From positions 4,279,001 through 4,343,000 of the forward strand of contig NZ_CP076128.1 in NCBI RefSeq assembly GCF_018736065.1: a stretch of DNA of 64,000 nt, given 5' to 3'. The notes under the pieces are model-generated. The model worked only from the letters and a program-made list of their open reading frames with translations. It did not search any database and had not been told where the DNA came from. Shown here one piece after another: positions 36,394-45,800 of the stretch. Origin of the DNA: Flammeovirga kamogawensis. GTDB lineage: Bacteria; Bacteroidota; Bacteroidia; Cytophagales; Flammeovirgaceae. The number at the start of each line of letters is the position of its first letter. Positions within the stretch are counted from its first letter, which is position 1. The translations under genes were made by a program, and so were the position numbers.

Positions 36394-38175
36394 ATGGCGC
36401 GAAAAGATTCCGGTGAGAAGAAGCCGCGTTTAGATAAAGGGAGCATGCAAAAACTGAAAGGTATCTTTCGTTTCATGGCTCCATACAAGGGAAGTTTTAC
36501 ACTGGGTTTAATCAGTTTATTCTTTTCTAGTACAGTGTTGTTAGCTTTTCCTTATTTAACAGGTAGCTTAATAGATACAGCACAAGGACAAAGTAAAATT
36601 CCATGGTTATCAGACTTAACGCATGTTGGGTTGGCATTAATGGGAGTATTATTAGTTCAAAGTATTTTTTCTTTTGCAAGGGTTTATTTCTTTGCAGTAG
36701 TGAATGAAAATGCAATGGCAGATTTACGTCGTGAACTTTATAGAAAGTTTATGTCGTTACCTATGTCATTTTATGATAAAAATAGATCTGGTGAATTATT
36801 TAGTAGAATTACTGCAGATGTTGCCGTACTTCAAGATACATTCTCTACAACGTTAGCAGAATTAATTCGTCAGGTAGCCACATTGGTTTTGGGTGTTGCT
36901 ATTTTATTTGCAACAAACCCTAAGTTAACATTATTCATGATTTTAACTTTTCCATTATTAATTGTAGTTGCAATTGTATTTGGAAAGTTTATCAGAAAAT
37001 TATCAAAAGGTACTCAAGATGCTTTAGCTAAAGCAAATATTGTTGTAGAAGAAACGCTACAATCTATTGGTACTGTTAAGACCTTTGCTAACGAAGACTA
37101 TGAAGTAAAACGTTACTCTTCAACTTTAGATAAAGTAGTAGGTATTGCATTAAAGTCTGCAACATTTAAAGGTGCGTTTATTTCATTTATCATCTTTGTT
37201 TTATTTGGTGGTATTGTAGGCGTATTATGGTACGGTAGTTATTTAGTATCACAAGGTTCTATTACTGTAGGAGACCTCACTTCTTTTGTACTTTATACTA
37301 TGTTTATTGGTGGTTCTATAGGTGGTCTAGGTGATATTTATGGAGCTATCCAGAAAGCAGTAGGAGCTACAGAAAGGGTACAAGAAATTTTAGAAGCTGA
37401 ATCGGAACACGAAATTAATAAAGAAGAAATTCCTCGTTTAGAAGGAAATATAACTTTAAAAGATGTGCGTTTTGCTTACCCAACTCGTAGCGAACTTGAA
37501 GTATTAAAAGGTGTAAACCTTGAAATAAACAAAGGAGAGAAAGTTGCTCTAGTAGGTAAGTCAGGTGGAGGTAAATCTACAATTGCACACTTACTACAAC
37601 GTTTCTATGAAATCAATAGTGGAGACCTTATAATTGATGGTAAGTCTGCTAAAGATTTCAACCTAATAGGCTATAGAAAGCACGTAGGTGTTGTTCCTCA
37701 AGAAGTATTACTATTTGGTGGTACTATTGCAGAAAATATTGCTTATGGTAACCCAGAAGCTTCTCAACAAGAAATTGTAGAAGCTGCTAAGAAAGCAAAT
37801 GCTTTAGAGTTTATCGAGAGTTTCCCAGAGGGTTTTGAAACTCTTGTAGGAGAAAGAGGAGTGAAATTATCAGGGGGGCAACGTCAGAGAATTGCTATTG
37901 CAAGAGCTATCTTAAAAGATCCTGCAATATTAATTTTAGACGAAGCAACTTCTGCTTTAGATATAGAATCAGAAAAACAAGTTCAAGAAGCATTAGAAAC
38001 GCTAATGGAAGGAAGAACAAGTTTAATTATTGCACATAGATTATCTACAATTCGTAATGCCGATAAAATTGCTGTTCTCGAAGAAGGTACAGTAAAAGAA
38101 ATTGGTAAACATGATGAGTTAATTGCAGATTCTGATGGCTCTTATGCTAAACTTATTCAGTTGCAAGAGTTTTAA
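36394..38175 (+). CDS. ABC exporter, fused permease-ATPase (ABCB/MsbA type)
   Basis: The ATG at 36394 gives 593 residues; the TTG 18 bases upstream is not needed. A six-helix transmembrane domain (about 30-320) is followed by an ATPase domain with Walker A GKSGGGKST, Q-loop VVPQEVLLFGG, signature LSGGQRQR, Walker B AILILDEATSALD and H-loop IIAHRLST. It works as a homodimer to export lipid or hydrophobic compounds. The family is too broad to name the substrate. No partner gene is adjacent. Confidence 0.93.
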   Translation: MARKDSGEKKPRLDKGSMQKLKGIFRFMAPYKGSFTLGLISLFFSSTVLLAFPYLTGSLIDTAQGQSKIPWLSDLTHVGLALMGVLLVQSIFSFARVYFFAVVNENAMADLRRELYRKFMSLPMSFYDKNRSGELFSRITADVAVLQDTFSTTLAELIRQVATLVLGVAILFATNPKLTLFMILTFPLLIVVAIVFGKFIRKLSKGTQDALAKANIVVEETLQSIGTVKTFANEDYEVKRYSSTLDKVVGIALKSATFKGAFISFIIFVLFGGIVGVLWYGSYLVSQGSITVGDLTSFVLYTMFIGGSIGGLGDIYGAIQKAVGATERVQEILEAESEHEINKEEIPRLEGNITLKDVRFAYPTRSELEVLKGVNLEINKGEKVALVGKSGGGKSTIAHLLQRFYEINSGDLIIDGKSAKDFNLIGYRKHVGVVPQEVLLFGGTIAENIAYGNPEASQQEIVEAAKKANALEFIESFPEGFETLVGERGVKLSGGQRQRIAIARAILKDPAILILDEATSALDIESEKQVQEALETLMEGRTSLIIAHRLSTIRNADKIAVLEEGTVKEIGKHDELIADSDGSYAKLIQLQEF

Positions 38176-38214
38176 AAATACACTAAAATCCTTTTAAAAA
38201 GGACTAAAAATATT

Positions 38215-38255
38215 AAAGGTTAGATATAGGACTTTCAGTTTTATATCTAACCTTT
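38215..38255 (+). terminator. Intrinsic terminator after the ABC exporter
   Basis: A perfect 14-base stem (38215-38228 with 38242-38255, core AGGTTAGATATA), followed by a C/T-rich tail with several T. Confidence 0.85.
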
Positions 38256-38317
38256 CTTTTTTCTTGATATATACCCTTAATTACTATATGTTTGTTATAC
38301 CAAACGAACAGAGATAG

Positions 38318-38340
38318 TGTAACACAATAATTGTGTTGCA
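38318..38340 (+). promoter_or_regulatory. Palindrome in the ndk leader
   Basis: TGTAACACAA (38318-38327), spacer TAA, TTGTGTTGCA (38331-38340). The 10-base arms have one mismatch that would be a U-G pair in RNA. It lies 53 bases before the ndk ATG and may be an operator or leader hairpin. Confidence 0.45.
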
Positions 38341-38393
38341 AAAAATATTACTGTCAACAGCCAAAAAAATAATAACACTAAACACAAAACACA

Positions 38394-38873
38394 ATGTTCC
38401 AAGATAATTTTGCACCCCCAAAAGGCTCATTTACTTTTACAATGATAAAGCCTGGTGAAGAAAACCAAGATAATATTGGTGAGATTTTGACGATGATTCA
38501 TGAAGCAGGTTTTCGTATTCAAGCTATGAAAATGATACGATTACGCACAAAGCAAGCTGAAATGTTCTACCGTCATTTAGCAGAGCAACCTTTCTACCGC
38601 GATGTTGTAAATTACATGACTTCAGGGCCTGTTATTGCAGCAGTTTTAGAAAAAGACAATGCTGTAAAAGATTACCGTAAATTGATTGGTGCTACAGATC
38701 CTACTAAAGCAGAAGAAGGTACAATCCGTAAGCGTTTTGCTAAATCTACAGATAGAAATGTAGTTCACGGTTCTGATTCTGATGAAAATGCAGCAGAAGA
38801 AGCTTCTTTCTTTTTCTCATTTAGCGAGAGATATAACCAAGATGGTCACTGTTTCTTCGGATGGGGGAAATAA
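38394..38873 (+). CDS. ndk: Nucleoside-diphosphate kinase
   Basis: The 159-residue protein carries the NDK core. The N-terminal TFTMIKPGEE strand-loop is present, the active-site histidine His125 is in NVVHGSDSDENA, and FFSFSERY follows. Length is slightly above the classic 140-150 residues because of a C-terminal extension (NQDGHCFFGWGK). It transfers the terminal phosphate between NTPs and NDPs through phospho-His. It is monocistronic, flanked by two terminators. Confidence 0.93.
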   Translation: MFQDNFAPPKGSFTFTMIKPGEENQDNIGEILTMIHEAGFRIQAMKMIRLRTKQAEMFYRHLAEQPFYRDVVNYMTSGPVIAAVLEKDNAVKDYRKLIGATDPTKAEEGTIRKRFAKSTDRNVVHGSDSDENAAEEASFFFSFSERYNQDGHCFFGWGK

Positions 38874-38892
38874 ATCAACTATTAAATTGAAA

Positions 38893-38929
38893 AAAGAAGT
38901 CTTGTATTGTAAAAATGCAAGACTTCTTT
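38893..38929 (+). terminator. Intrinsic terminator after ndk
   Basis: A 12-base stem AAAGAAGTCTTG (38893-38904) with CAAGACTTCTTT (38918-38929), then a T-rich tail. Confidence 0.85.
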
Positions 38930-38970
38930 CTTCTTACAAGAAGAATATATAACCACTTTACTTTTTTGAT

Positions 38971-39921
38971 ATGCCGCAACCTAAATTAAAGGAAACTCTA
39001 TCTTATTGGTCAGAAATATTTAATGGATCAATAGAAAATAATTGTGTATCATTTAATAATGAAATTGCAAAGGGTAGTATTAAAGGTGTTTTTTTTTCAG
39101 ATGATTTATATCTTTTACAGTTTGATATTTTTCTAAATCAACAACTCTCTGATTTAGGTGAAAACCTAGTTGATGATAGTGATTATGTAAATTTTTTATT
39201 TGGTCAAACGGAAGTGAATACGTCTAAGCATATAACTTTTGAAGTGGAGGAAAGAATAGATCTTCGTGGCGTTGTAGTATCGAATAATAAGAAAAGCCTT
39301 AATTGGTTCCAACCTGCTAATATTCCTTTGAAACTATTGTTACTAAAAGTAAGTAAGCAGAATTTTACAAGGTTGGTAAATCAATCAGTAAGTTTAAAAA
39401 ATAGTATAAAAAAAGAGGAATCATTTACAAAATTTGATAACCTAGACCCCGTGATGTTAGGTACTTTATTGAGGATTTTTGAAATAGATGATCCTGTATA
39501 TGGTCAAGAATTAATGGAACATTGTTCTAATTATCTCATTACATTAACGATGTCTAAATTATCTAAGAATTCCTTAGATAATGACGATTCATCATTAAAT
39601 ATGACTGCTTTATTTCACGCAAGACAATTGATAATTGATAAAAAAGGAGCAGATATACCTATAGATTTTTTAGCTAAAGAGGCGGGTATGAGTGTGAGTA
39701 GATTGAGATTATTATTTAAAACATTTTTTGAAGTACCCATTTATCAATTTCAGCAACAAATACGTTTAGAAGAGTCGAAGAAATTACTTTTAGAGGGTGA
39801 GAAAACACAAGCTATGATTGCTATGGATCTAGGTTTTTCCACTTCAAGTCATTTTACAGCTGTTTTTAAAAAATATTATGGATATACTCCTAAAGAGTTT
39901 AAGAAAAATAATACAGCTTAA
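38971..39921 (+). CDS. AraC family transcriptional regulator
   Basis: The 316-residue protein has a long N-terminal effector domain (1-205) without recognisable motif and a C-terminal AraC helix-turn-helix pair (about 215-312). The latter includes IPIDFLAKEAGMSVSRLRLL and MIAMDLGFSTSSHFTAVFKK, then YGYTPKEFKKN. The target is unknown. It is separate from ndk by a terminator and convergent with the acetyltransferase. Confidence 0.88.
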   Translation: MPQPKLKETLSYWSEIFNGSIENNCVSFNNEIAKGSIKGVFFSDDLYLLQFDIFLNQQLSDLGENLVDDSDYVNFLFGQTEVNTSKHITFEVEERIDLRGVVVSNNKKSLNWFQPANIPLKLLLLKVSKQNFTRLVNQSVSLKNSIKKEESFTKFDNLDPVMLGTLLRIFEIDDPVYGQELMEHCSNYLITLTMSKLSKNSLDNDDSSLNMTALFHARQLIIDKKGADIPIDFLAKEAGMSVSRLRLLFKTFFEVPIYQFQQQIRLEESKKLLLEGEKTQAMIAMDLGFSTSSHFTAVFKKYYGYTPKEFKKNNTA

Positions 39922-39942
39922 GTATATTCAGTAGACAAAAAA

Positions 39943-39973
39943 ATAGTCTTCTTATTTAATATAAAAAGACTAT
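39943..39973. terminator. Terminator of the acetyltransferase gene
   Basis: ATAGTCTT (39943-39950) pairs with AAGACTAT (39966-39973), with a T-run on the minus strand. It may also serve the convergent AraC gene. Confidence 0.7.
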
Positions 39974-39994
39974 CCTTAGCTATAAAAAGTGGTG

Positions 39995-40441
39995 TTAAAT
40001 TGTCATATCCATTAATACATGTGGAATACCATCTTCCATAAATTCATCACCTTTTACTTCAAAACCCTCTTCAGCATAAAACTTTGTAATGTAGGCTTGA
40101 GCATGTAGATAAACACGTGTTCCTTCTGGTGCAATTTCTTCAATTTCAGATAAACTAGCTTGTAATAAAGCATTACCAATTCCTTCCCCTCTAAAATCTT
40201 GAGATACAGCAAAACGACCTAGTTTATATCCTTCTTCTGTAGTATAAAAACGACAAACACCAGCAGGTCTTCCATCATCTAATACTAAAAGGTGATATGC
40301 TTTAGGTTCTAGATCATCAAACTCTAAAGAGAGATCAATTTCTTGCTCATCAACAAAAACTTCTTTTCGTATTTGCATTACAGCAGGCCACCAATCAGAT
40401 TCGATGCCTTTAAAAATAACAATTGATAATGTATCTGACAT
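39995..40441 (-). CDS. GNAT family N-acetyltransferase
   Basis: The ATG at 40441 gives 148 residues starting MSDTLSIVIFKGIES. A longer frame from 40489 would run into an inverted repeat and adds a non-conserved His-rich tail, so it is rejected. The acetyl-CoA binding motif A is KLGRFAVSQDFRGEGIGNAL (Q/RxxGxG/A at RGEGIG), and the later part, YLHAQAYITKFYAEEGF, fits the ElaA-like subgroup. Substrate unknown. It is downstream of the rhodanese gene on the same strand. Confidence 0.85.
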   Translation of the reverse strand: MSDTLSIVIFKGIESDWWPAVMQIRKEVFVDEQEIDLSLEFDDLEPKAYHLLVLDDGRPAGVCRFYTTEEGYKLGRFAVSQDFRGEGIGNALLQASLSEIEEIAPEGTRVYLHAQAYITKFYAEEGFEVKGDEFMEDGIPHVLMDMTI

Positions 40442-40466
40442 TCTTAATTTATTAAGGTTAATACAA

Positions 40467-40522
40467 TGAAAATGATGAAACCGACCCATAATTGAAATTA
40501 CAGATCGGTTTCATCATTTTCA
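40467..40522 (-). terminator. Long inverted repeat between rhodanese and acetyltransferase genes
   Basis: A perfect 18-base stem (40467-40484 with 40505-40522, core GATGAAACCGA) with a 20-base loop. Only a weak T-run follows on the minus strand, so it may attenuate rather than fully stop transcription from the rhodanese gene. Confidence 0.65.
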
Positions 40523-40562
40523 ACAATACAAATATCGTTAAAAAAGTGATGTTTTCATATGA

Positions 40563-40874
40563 TTAGTCATCAAGACCAAAAGCATCAATATATGCAAGAA
40601 TACCACCTTCAAGGTTTTCTAGGTTTGTATAACCTTTCATTCCTTCTAAAGCAGCAATTGCATTAGCTGAACGCTTGCCACTACGACAGTGGATAATTAC
40701 ACGCTTGTCTTTACTGATTTTTTCTTCTGCTTCATCAATAACGGTAGCTAAAGGAATCAATACTCCGCCAAGGTTAGCCTCGTCGAATTCGTAGTCCTCA
40801 CGCACGTCAATTAATTGGAAGTCTGCGCCACTATCTTGTAAATCTTTTAATTCTTCTACAGTAATACTTTTCAT
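40563..40874 (-). CDS. Single-domain rhodanese-like protein
   Basis: The 103-residue protein is one rhodanese domain: QLIDVREDYEFDEANLGGVL, then the active-site loop HCRSGKRSA with Cys63. It is the size of GlpE. It probably carries or transfers sulfane sulfur. The neighbours in sulfur metabolism (an OsmC-like protein and MetZ on the other strand) support a sulfur role, by context. Confidence 0.9.
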   Translation of the reverse strand: MKSITVEELKDLQDSGADFQLIDVREDYEFDEANLGGVLIPLATVIDEAEEKISKDKRVIIHCRSGKRSANAIAALEGMKGYTNLENLEGGILAYIDAFGLDD

Positions 40875-40961
40875 AGTACGTTGAATTTAGTTTGTATTTT
40901 GTAATTTTATCAAACCTTTGGGTATAGAACAAATTATTGGCAATAAAAAACATTCAAACGT

Positions 40962-41384
40962 ATGAAAATCGAATTAAATAGAGTAAATGAAGGGGTTCGT
41001 TTTGAAGCAACTTCAGAAGAAGGAAATACATTACACATTGATGCTGGTAAAGGTAAAATGGATGGAATGGGACAAGGTTCAGCTTTTAGCCCAATGCAAT
41101 TAGTATTAACTGGAGTAGCAGGATGTGCTGTTTTTGATTTGATTCATATTTTAAAGAAACAACGTCAAGAAATTCAAGATGTAAAAATTACTATTGACGG
41201 AGAAAGAAAAGATGCAGTACCAGCACCATTTGAAACGGTAAATGTTCACTTTAAATTATTTGGTGACATTAATGAAGGCAAAGCAGAAAGAGCTGTTGCT
41301 TTAGCAGTTGAAAAATATTGTTCTGTTGCTGAGATGGTAAAATCTACAGCGACAATCACACATTCTTTCGAAATTATAAAATAA
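40962..41384 (+). CDS. OsmC/Ohr family protein
   Basis: The 140-residue protein has the OsmC fold markers: SPMQLVLTGVAGC with Cys55, and VEKYCSVAEMV with Cys120. These are the two reactive cysteines that reduce organic peroxides or hydroperoxides in OsmC and Ohr. The first half starts with EATSEEGNTLHIDAGKG. Whether it is a true peroxidase or a YhfA-like relative is not clear. It is divergent from the rhodanese gene and 164 bases before metZ. Confidence 0.87.
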   Translation: MKIELNRVNEGVRFEATSEEGNTLHIDAGKGKMDGMGQGSAFSPMQLVLTGVAGCAVFDLIHILKKQRQEIQDVKITIDGERKDAVPAPFETVNVHFKLFGDINEGKAERAVALAVEKYCSVAEMVKSTATITHSFEIIK

Positions 41385-41443
41385 ATATCTTTATCAACAT
41401 TTTATAAAGTTGCTGTAAAGACGTTAAAGTTTTGAACTTTATT

Positions 41444-41519
41444 AATCTCGATATTAATTAATTGACTGATATTGATTAATATTGAGATTGATTGTGTTTA
41501 ATCAAATTCGTTTGATTAA
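41444..41519 (+). promoter_or_regulatory. Structured leader upstream of metZ
   Basis: Two stem-loops lie between osmC and metZ. Stem 1 pairs 41444-41458 with 41475-41489; 15 bases match, with the single non-Watson-Crick pair being G-U on the plus-strand RNA. Stem 2 is TTAATCAAA (41498-41506), loop TTCG, TTTGATTAA (41511-41519), ending 29 bases before the ATG. A smaller AAAGTT-AACTTT repeat lies just upstream. No T-run follows, so they are not plain terminators. I do not recognise a known SAM riboswitch. Confidence 0.5.
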
Positions 41520-41548
41520 TAATAAGAGGATTAAACTAACAGAGCTGT

Positions 41549-42724
41549 ATGAGCCAAGAGGATAAAAAATTTGAAACCATTGCGGTAAGAGCACAAACAG
41601 AGCGTTCACATAACAGAGAACATTCTGTGCCAATTTATGCAACTTCAAGTTTCACATTTGAAGACGCAGACCATGCAAATGCATTATTTTCTGATGAAGT
41701 AGAAGGTAATATCTATTCAAGATATTCAAATCCTAATAATGATGAGTTTATTGATAAACTTGTTCAATTAGAGGGGGCTGAAGCAGGAATTGCAACATCA
41801 TCAGGTATGTCTGCAATGTTTTTAAGTATTGCATCTTTTGTAAAGAGTGGTGATCATGTAGTTGCATCTAGATCTTTATTTGGTTCAACTCATCAGATCT
41901 TAACACAATTGCTACCTCGTTGGGGAGTTTCTCATACGTATGTAGATTTTGATGATTTAGAAGGCTTTGATAAAGCTGTTCAGCCAAATACTAAAATGAT
42001 ATTTATTGAAACGCCATCTAATCCGGCTATCGATTTAATAGATATTGAAGCATTGGCTAAAATAGCAAACAAGCATAACGTTATTCTTAATGTGGATAAC
42101 TGCTTTGCTACTCCATATATCCAAAACCCAATTGCTTTGGGTGCTCATATTGTAACGCACTCTGCAACTAAGTTTATAGACGGGCAAGGTAGAGTGTTAG
42201 CAGGAGCAATTCTTGGTACAAAAGAACATATGGATGAGGTAAAATTCTTATCTAGACATACAGGACCAGCTTTATCTCCTTTCCATGGTTGGATCTTATC
42301 AAAATCATTAGAGACACTTGCTGTTCGTATGGAGAAGCACTGTGATAATGCTTTAAAAGTAGCACAGGCTTTAGAGGGTTTTCCACAAGTGCAAATGGTG
42401 AAATATCCATTCTTAAAGTCTCACCCACAATATGATTTAGCAAAAAAACAAATGCGCTTAGGTGGTGCAATAGTTTCTTTTGAAATTAAAGGTGGAGTAG
42501 AAGCAGGTAAGAAATTCTGGGATAGTTTAAAAATGGTATCAAGATCTTCAAACCTTGGAGATACTCGAACAATTGCTACGCACCCAGCATCTACAACTCA
42601 CTCTAAATTAAGTGAAGAAGAAAGATTATCAGTTGGTATTACACCAGGTTTAATCCGTATTTCTGTAGGTTTAGAACACCTAGACGATATTATTGGAGAT
42701 ATTAAACAAGCGTTAGAAGCGTAG
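41549..42724 (+). CDS. metZ: O-succinylhomoserine sulfhydrylase MetZ
   Basis: The 391-residue protein is a Cys/Met-metabolism PLP enzyme. The PLP lysine is Lys208 in HSATKFIDGQGRVLAG, and the GQGR after it is typical of MetZ-type sulfhydrylases rather than cystathionine gamma-synthase. Other landmarks are YSRYSNPNNDEF and ATSSGMSAMF, and SSNLGDTRTIATHPASTTHS near the end. It makes homocysteine from O-succinylhomoserine and sulfide. The O-acetyl versus O-succinyl choice is not fully certain. A structured leader precedes it and a very strong terminator follows. Confidence 0.9.
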   Translation: MSQEDKKFETIAVRAQTERSHNREHSVPIYATSSFTFEDADHANALFSDEVEGNIYSRYSNPNNDEFIDKLVQLEGAEAGIATSSGMSAMFLSIASFVKSGDHVVASRSLFGSTHQILTQLLPRWGVSHTYVDFDDLEGFDKAVQPNTKMIFIETPSNPAIDLIDIEALAKIANKHNVILNVDNCFATPYIQNPIALGAHIVTHSATKFIDGQGRVLAGAILGTKEHMDEVKFLSRHTGPALSPFHGWILSKSLETLAVRMEKHCDNALKVAQALEGFPQVQMVKYPFLKSHPQYDLAKKQMRLGGAIVSFEIKGGVEAGKKFWDSLKMVSRSSNLGDTRTIATHPASTTHSKLSEEERLSVGITPGLIRISVGLEHLDDIIGDIKQALEA

Positions 42725-42737
42725 AATATCAAGTTAT

Positions 42738-42790
42738 TTATAAAATAAAATGCTCCTCAAATTAAATTTGAGGAGCATTTTATTTTATAA
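42738..42790. terminator. 25-base perfect terminator stem, metZ / phosphatase
   Basis: The stem 42738-42762 pairs perfectly with 42766-42790 with a 3-base loop TAA; the core is ATGCTCCTCAAAT. The outer A/T parts of the arms give both strands a T-rich tail, so it serves metZ and the convergent GAF-PP2C gene. Confidence 0.93.
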
Positions 42791-42807
42791 ATAGAATTTA
42801 TTGTTTT

Positions 42808-45800
42808 TTATGCATTTGGAGAAAAACCAAGTACAAGAACATCATCTGTCTGAACTAGCTCATTTTCCATCCAATCATTAAATGCTCTACGTATAGATGT
42901 TCTTTGTGCAGATTTATCAGTTTTGTAATTATCGTTCAATAGTTTTAAGAACTGATCATTACTAAATTCTTTTTTATCTTCTCCACCAATTTGTTGAGCA
43001 TAACCATCTGTGTACATATAATAAGTAGCATTATCGTTAAGATCAAAAGTATGCTTCTTAAATTTAGTAGAGTTGTCAGAGTTAGAACTAATTGAAACTG
43101 GAGTACCTTTAATAAAATAGAATTTATCGTTTGCTATTCTAACCAAAGAAGTATTAGCACCCGCAAACTCCATTACATTGGCATCTTTATCAATAACACA
43201 TAAAGAAATATCAATTGCATTTTCTTTTTCTTGTGTTTTTGGACTTAAATGGATTGAAAGACGTTGATTCATCAATGCAATAATCTCATCTGGTGATGTT
43301 ACTCCTTGAATTTCCACAATTTCTCTGAATAAAGAAGTTCCAATAATACTCATCATTGCACCAGGAACACCATTATTATTACAATCTACAGTTGCAATAA
43401 ATGTACGGTTACCTTCTTGATGGAACCAGAAGAAATCTCCAGAAACAATATCTTTCGGTTTATGGAAAATGAACGAATCTGGAAGTAAATTTCTTATTAC
43501 AGTACGGTTAGGCAGAATTGCACTTTGAATTTGCTTGGCATACTTAATACTTGACGTAATTTTTTGTGAAGTTGATTGAAGCTCTTCTTTTTGGCGCTCA
43601 ATCTTTTCGTAAGAAACCGCATTATCAATTGCAATTGCAGAAAGTACAGCGATGTTTTTCAGAAGATTTACCTGTAACTCAGAGTAAGAATTTTTCTTAA
43701 AGCTTTGAACAGTAATAACACCAATAAGCTTTTCTTTTGTTCTTAACGGAAGATAAATAATAGAAAACGGCATATCGCCGATGGTCTTAATTTCTTCATC
43801 TGCATCAATATAATCATAGATTTCTGTAGTAATATCAGAAATTACAATGTCTTTATTTTCAATTAGAGCAATTGATGATAATTTCGTTTTATCACTCATT
43901 TCGTGAATAAAGAAAGGTAATTTTTCACCTTTTTCCATTGCACCTCTAAATTCAATTTGTTGTTTTCTGTGTTTATAAATACCAATACCAAAAGTAGTAG
44001 CATCCATTAAGCTATGAACGTTTTTATAAACAGTTTCAATAACACCGTCTACACTTAAACTCGAAGAAAGTGTTACACCAATGTCAGATAACAACTGTAC
44101 ATTTTTATAAGACTGCTCAATTTCATCTCTATTTGCTTCTACTTCTTGTTTTTGTTGTTGAAGTTCAGCAGTTCTATCTGTTACAATTTCTTCAAGACCT
44201 TCATACGTTAATGCGTTATCAAGGGCAATACCAATATAAATTGCAATGTTTCTTAAAACGTTCAAATCACTTTCTAAGAATGCATGAGATTTATAACTCT
44301 GAACTGTAATAAATCCTAAGGTTCCTTCTTTACCAATTAGTGGTAGGTAAATTAATGACTGCGGCATTTTAGCCACATCATCATAAGGTAACTTAGTATT
44401 TGGTAGAAATGTAGCGTACTCACTTACAATATCATTAATAATAATTTCTTTCAATGTTTTAAAACACTGAACAGACAATTTACTATTATCAGTAAGTAAT
44501 ATTGTTTTAGGAGGGAGTTTTTCTCCGTGCTCTATGTTGGTTGAAACTTCAAGAACTCCACGGTCTTTATTATAAATACCGATAGAGAAAAGAGGAGCAT
44601 CAATTAAACTATTTAAACTTTCGTAGGCTGTATCCGAGATTCTTTCAATAGAAAGGTTAGAAGTAATGTCCTGACCAATTTCACCTAAACTTTTTAATGT
44701 AGTGTAGGCTTTAGTCAGTTTTTCTTCATTCATTTTAGTTTCTAGTATATGCGTTTCTTCTTGCTCTTTCGAAGATTTTGATAAGTTGATATTATCAATT
44801 GCAATAGCGATATACGAACTAATATTTCTTATTAAGTAGATATCATCTGGGTTATAAGCATTCTCAAAACCACTCTGAACAGTGATTACGCCAATTACTT
44901 CATTTTTGTCAATAATTGGAACGTAAATAATAGATTTCACTTTTTTACCTACTCTCGGAGCTGTTACCTCATATGCAGGGATAACATCTCTAATTTCATC
45001 ATCAAAATTATTGATGTGAATTATTCTATTCTCATTAAAACAGATTGTTGCTAGTCTGTTTCCTTCTTTAATATCACAGGTGTTATAAGGTAACTTTTCT
45101 CCATCTTCATAAGACGAAGGGAATTCTAGAAGACCTTTTTCTTCGTTATAAACACCTATATCTAAAGTCTGTGCATCAATTAATTTATTTATCTTCTGAT
45201 AAACAGTCTGAATCATTGATTCAATAGTGTGTGAAGTAGCAATAATTTGCCCGATATCACCTAAAACTTTTAAATCAGATTTTTTAATTGATGAATCATC
45301 CTGTTCTGTATCTTTTTGTATTTTTTCTTCTTTTGGTTCAACAGCAGTAGATAACTTTTTATAGCTCTCTAAAGCAACAGCATTTTGAAGTAAAATAGCT
45401 ATTTGAGGAGCTAATAGTTGTAAGAATTTAATACTCTCAGGCGTTGAGTTTAAATTTTGAAACTGTTCTAACATTAAAAAGCCTACAATAACATCTTCAT
45501 TCCAAAGTGGGATAAAATTAATGTAAGTAGGAGAATTTAATTTGACGTATAAATCAGAAGATACCGTTTGATTTCCTTTTGTAACATCAACAAAAACAGT
45601 TGATTTACTTTCTTTTATCTGACTTAAAATGCCTAAAGGCAAATCGTCATCAAAAGCGATACGGTTTGATTCTGAAAAAACAGGTTCATTATCAGTTCTT
45701 GCTTGATATGCTTTTAAAACAAAATCATCGCCTGACTTAATAATAATTGATGCTTTCTCAACAATTGATGTAGAAGTAACCGTTGATAAAATCTTTGTAC

